Shown here piece by piece: positions 62,510 through 64,000 of a stretch of 64,000 bases of DNA (position 1 is the first letter of the stretch; every line of letters begins with the position of its first letter). The position numbers and the translations under genes were made by a program. The notes below the pieces were generated by a model, which was given only the letters and a program-made list of their open reading frames with translations, made no database searches and was not told the DNA's origin. The DNA comes from CAYOZN01 sp964408455 (GTDB lineage Bacteria; Planctomycetota; Phycisphaerae; UBA1845; UTPLA1): NCBI GenBank assembly GCA_964408455.1, contig CAYOZN010000001.1:62001-126000 (forward strand), written 5' to 3'.

Positions 62510-63565
62510 TCATTCGCCGTGCATGCCGCGAAGGCGCTCGAGCGACGCTCGCGCGGTCGCCAATTCCGGCTTGAGGGTAATCGCCTCCTCCAGGGCGTGC
62601 ACCGCATCGCCGGTCCGGCCGCATTTTTCGGCCACTTCGGCCAGGCGCAGGCGAATGAGAATGCCCTGCGGTTCGAGGTCGGCGGCCGTTCGATACGCAT
62701 CCACCGCATCCGCGAGTCGGCCGACATGTTCATAGGCGTTACCCAGATGATACCAGGCCCCGCGGTTTTCGTAATCGAGCCGGACGGCCACGATGAGTGC
62801 CTCGATGGCGGCCGGATAGTTCCGCAGGTGAATCTGGCAGGCGCCGAGGCTCGCATGCGCTGCGGCGTGATCCGGTGCAAGCTCAATGGCATTTCGGTAG
62901 CGTACGGCCGCCTCGGCGTGGGCCCGACGTTGAAAGAGGCTGTTGGCCAGGTTGAACGACGCACTGGCCCGGTCGGCCGCGGTGGCCGATGCAAACTCGG
63001 ACCCTGCGGCCACTCGAAAGACGGCTTCCGCTTCTTCCCGAATCGCCGCCTCGCCGTCGCGTTCGCTCAAGCGCAATAGTGCATTACCAAGCATGATGTG
63101 CGGCTGAATGGCGCCGGGGTTGATCTCGATCGCGCGGCGATAGTGCACAATCGCCAGCGATAGTTCGCCCGTTTCGACCAGCGCATTGGCCAGTTGGTAG
63201 TGTGCTTCGGCTCGGTCCGGCTCCTCGGCGATCAGACGCTCCAGCCGCTCGACGGTCTCCGGCAGCGCAGCGTCACGAGAGTCGCCGTCGGCGAGCGTAT
63301 CATCCTGCACCGAATGCCGCGGGTCGCTTGATGTACGATGGGAACGAGAGACGGTCTCGCCGCCTTCTTCAACAATCTCCCTACTGGATGTCCGCTGCCA
63401 GATCGCATAGCCCGAAAGGGCCGCGGCCCCGACCAGGATAAATACCATGCCGCGAGGAAATGCGGCTGCATTCGAGGATGGTTCACGAGCGCGTGGATCG
63501 GCAGCGCCCCTGGCGCCAGCATCGTCAGCGTCGGTGTTGCTGTTTTCCGCGTGTTCCGGGCCCAT
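62510..63565 (-). CDS. Tetratricopeptide-repeat membrane-anchored protein
   Basis: The 351-residue protein has a polar, Ala-rich N-terminal segment, one hydrophobic helix (PRGMVFILVGAAALSGYAIW, about 38-57), and a Ser/Asp-rich linker. Six TPR-like repeats then run to the end (EAHYQLANALVETGELSLAIVHYRRAIEINP, AASFNLANSLF-type, HAAAHASLGACQIHLRNYPAAIEALIVAVRL, GAWYHLGNAYEHVGRLADAVDAYRTAADLEP). TPRs mediate protein-protein contacts, and the partner is not evident. It is downstream of the TIR-like gene on the same strand (69-bp gap) and could be its partner. The frame on the opposite strand is antisense. Confidence 0.9.
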   Translation of the reverse strand: MGPEHAENSNTDADDAGARGAADPRAREPSSNAAAFPRGMVFILVGAAALSGYAIWQRTSSREIVEEGGETVSRSHRTSSDPRHSVQDDTLADGDSRDAALPETVERLERLIAEEPDRAEAHYQLANALVETGELSLAIVHYRRAIEINPGAIQPHIMLGNALLRLSERDGEAAIREEAEAVFRVAAGSEFASATAADRASASFNLANSLFQRRAHAEAAVRYRNAIELAPDHAAAHASLGACQIHLRNYPAAIEALIVAVRLDYENRGAWYHLGNAYEHVGRLADAVDAYRTAADLEPQGILIRLRLAEVAEKCGRTGDAVHALEEAITLKPELATARASLERLRGMHGE

Positions 63566-63634
63566 TCGTGACTTTCTGTCGTCAGTTCTCGATTGGCACG
63601 ATTGCCTGACATCGCAACTCAGCGTCGCGTCGGC

Positions 63635-64000
63635 TCAGTCCTTCTCGATCACGAAATCGTCGGTCGGGTTCTCCTGCGCCGATGCCCATGCGATGCCCTG
63701 TTCCACCGCGTCCCGCTTGAATGGCACAAAGATCGTCCCCGCGCCCACCATTCCCGGCGGCGGCGAATCAAACTCGTGAAGCAGAACGCCGACCATCCCG
63801 CGGCGGTTCGGGCGCAGCCGGGCCGTTTCGATTTCCCAATTGACCCAGTCATTGAGAAACGTCGTCTGCGCGATGATGCAGATGAACACATCGCATGCGT
63901 CGATCTGTTCGCGCAGCCGGGCCTTGATCGGCTCTGCCGCGGCGCTCTGTGGTGCCATACGTGTGCGCTCATTGTACAGCGATAAATCGTCGTTCACCCA
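63635..64000 (-). CDS. TIR-like (MTH538/ThsB-type) domain protein (partial, 5' end beyond window)
   Basis: The frame is open to the right edge, so the N-terminus is missing and the 122 codons seen are the C-terminal part. The sequence (EPIKARLREQIDACDVFICIIAQTTFLNDWVNWEIETARLRP..., then GMVGVLLHEFDSPPPGMVGAGTIFVPFKRDAVEQGI) matches the MTH538 TIR-like domain pattern. Its markers are an Asp/Cys strand (DVFICI), NDWVNWEIE, and a strand ending in VGVLL followed by a conserved Pro-rich loop. In Thoeris, ThsB TIR proteins make a cyclic NAD-derived signal on phage infection. Whether this one is part of such a system depends on a ThsA-like or other effector outside the window. The TPR protein 69 bp downstream is the only visible neighbour. 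Confidence 0.7.
   Translation of the reverse strand, partial: WVNDDLSLYNERTRMAPQSAAAEPIKARLREQIDACDVFICIIAQTTFLNDWVNWEIETARLRPNRRGMVGVLLHEFDSPPPGMVGAGTIFVPFKRDAVEQGIAWASAQENPTDDFVIEKD

Overview
The window looks like a GC-rich planctomycetotal chromosome, probably of the Phycisphaerae or a related lineage, from a metagenome or draft assembly. Three things point there. It carries a pseudopilin with the TLIELLVVIAIIALL leader and a DGH tail motif. It has several large secreted proteins with dockerin-like calcium repeats, HYR, DUF11 and Cys-rich modules. It also has zinc-ribbon/protein-kinase genes typical of the phylum. A 100-N gap at 22103-22202 flanked by identical 55-bp sequences shows that the sequence is a scaffold. 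The lineage is inferred from protein style, not from a marker gene.

Layout. 1-2865: a partial GT4 glycosyltransferase divergent from an asparagine synthase-type amidotransferase, as in polysaccharide loci. 3185-6079: a secreted HYR protein with an odd C-terminal tail, upp, and a small membrane protein. 6218-8183: a TPR-like lipoprotein and ispD on the minus strand. 8386-12229: a tight housekeeping operon, thiL-tsaE-rph-lipoprotein-rdgB, with several overlapping stop/start codons. 12599-15376: a large secreted dockerin-like protein. 16383-19674: a visibly lower-GC cassette of pseudopilin, zinc-ribbon membrane protein and glycine-rich (PGRS-like) secreted protein, the last with an apparent frameshift. 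19727-23374: a J-domain membrane protein, a SMUG1-type uracil-DNA glycosylase, and an ECF sigma factor next to a DUF4349 membrane protein.

23690-26569: a 959-residue repeat-rich secreted protein. 26661-29348: a two-gene cytochrome bd-like membrane complex with a fused c-type cytochrome. 29535-35918: a shikimate-pathway stretch (aroDE fusion, aroK) with a phosphoesterase, an enlarged prepilin peptidase, an OmpA/Pal-like lipoprotein and a HisH homologue lacking its catalytic Cys and His. 35983-39805: a Ser/Thr kinase, a zinc-ribbon protein and der. 40043-44383: a giant protein with three amidohydrolase-like modules. 44413-44612: a 48-bp repeat block. 44591-47109: a PQQ-type propeller protein coupled to a 3-hydroxyisobutyrate-dehydrogenase-type enzyme. 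47616-49037: glutamate dehydrogenase. 49060-56660: two divergent secreted proteins, one of 1724 residues. 57136-64000: efp, a bilobal aspartic-protease-like PDZ lipoprotein, a DUF309 protein, a GAF/HD-GYP protein, a DUF418 membrane protein, a TPR protein and a TIR-like (MTH538/ThsB-type) protein cut by the right edge.

The best candidates for new biology are the low-GC pseudopilin/zinc-ribbon/Gly-rich cassette, the c-fused bd-like complex, the inactive-looking HisH, the triple amidohydrolase, the two-DTG PDZ lipoprotein, and the Cys-rich GACC modules shared by several exoproteins. No rRNA, tRNA, CRISPR array, transposase or integrase was seen.
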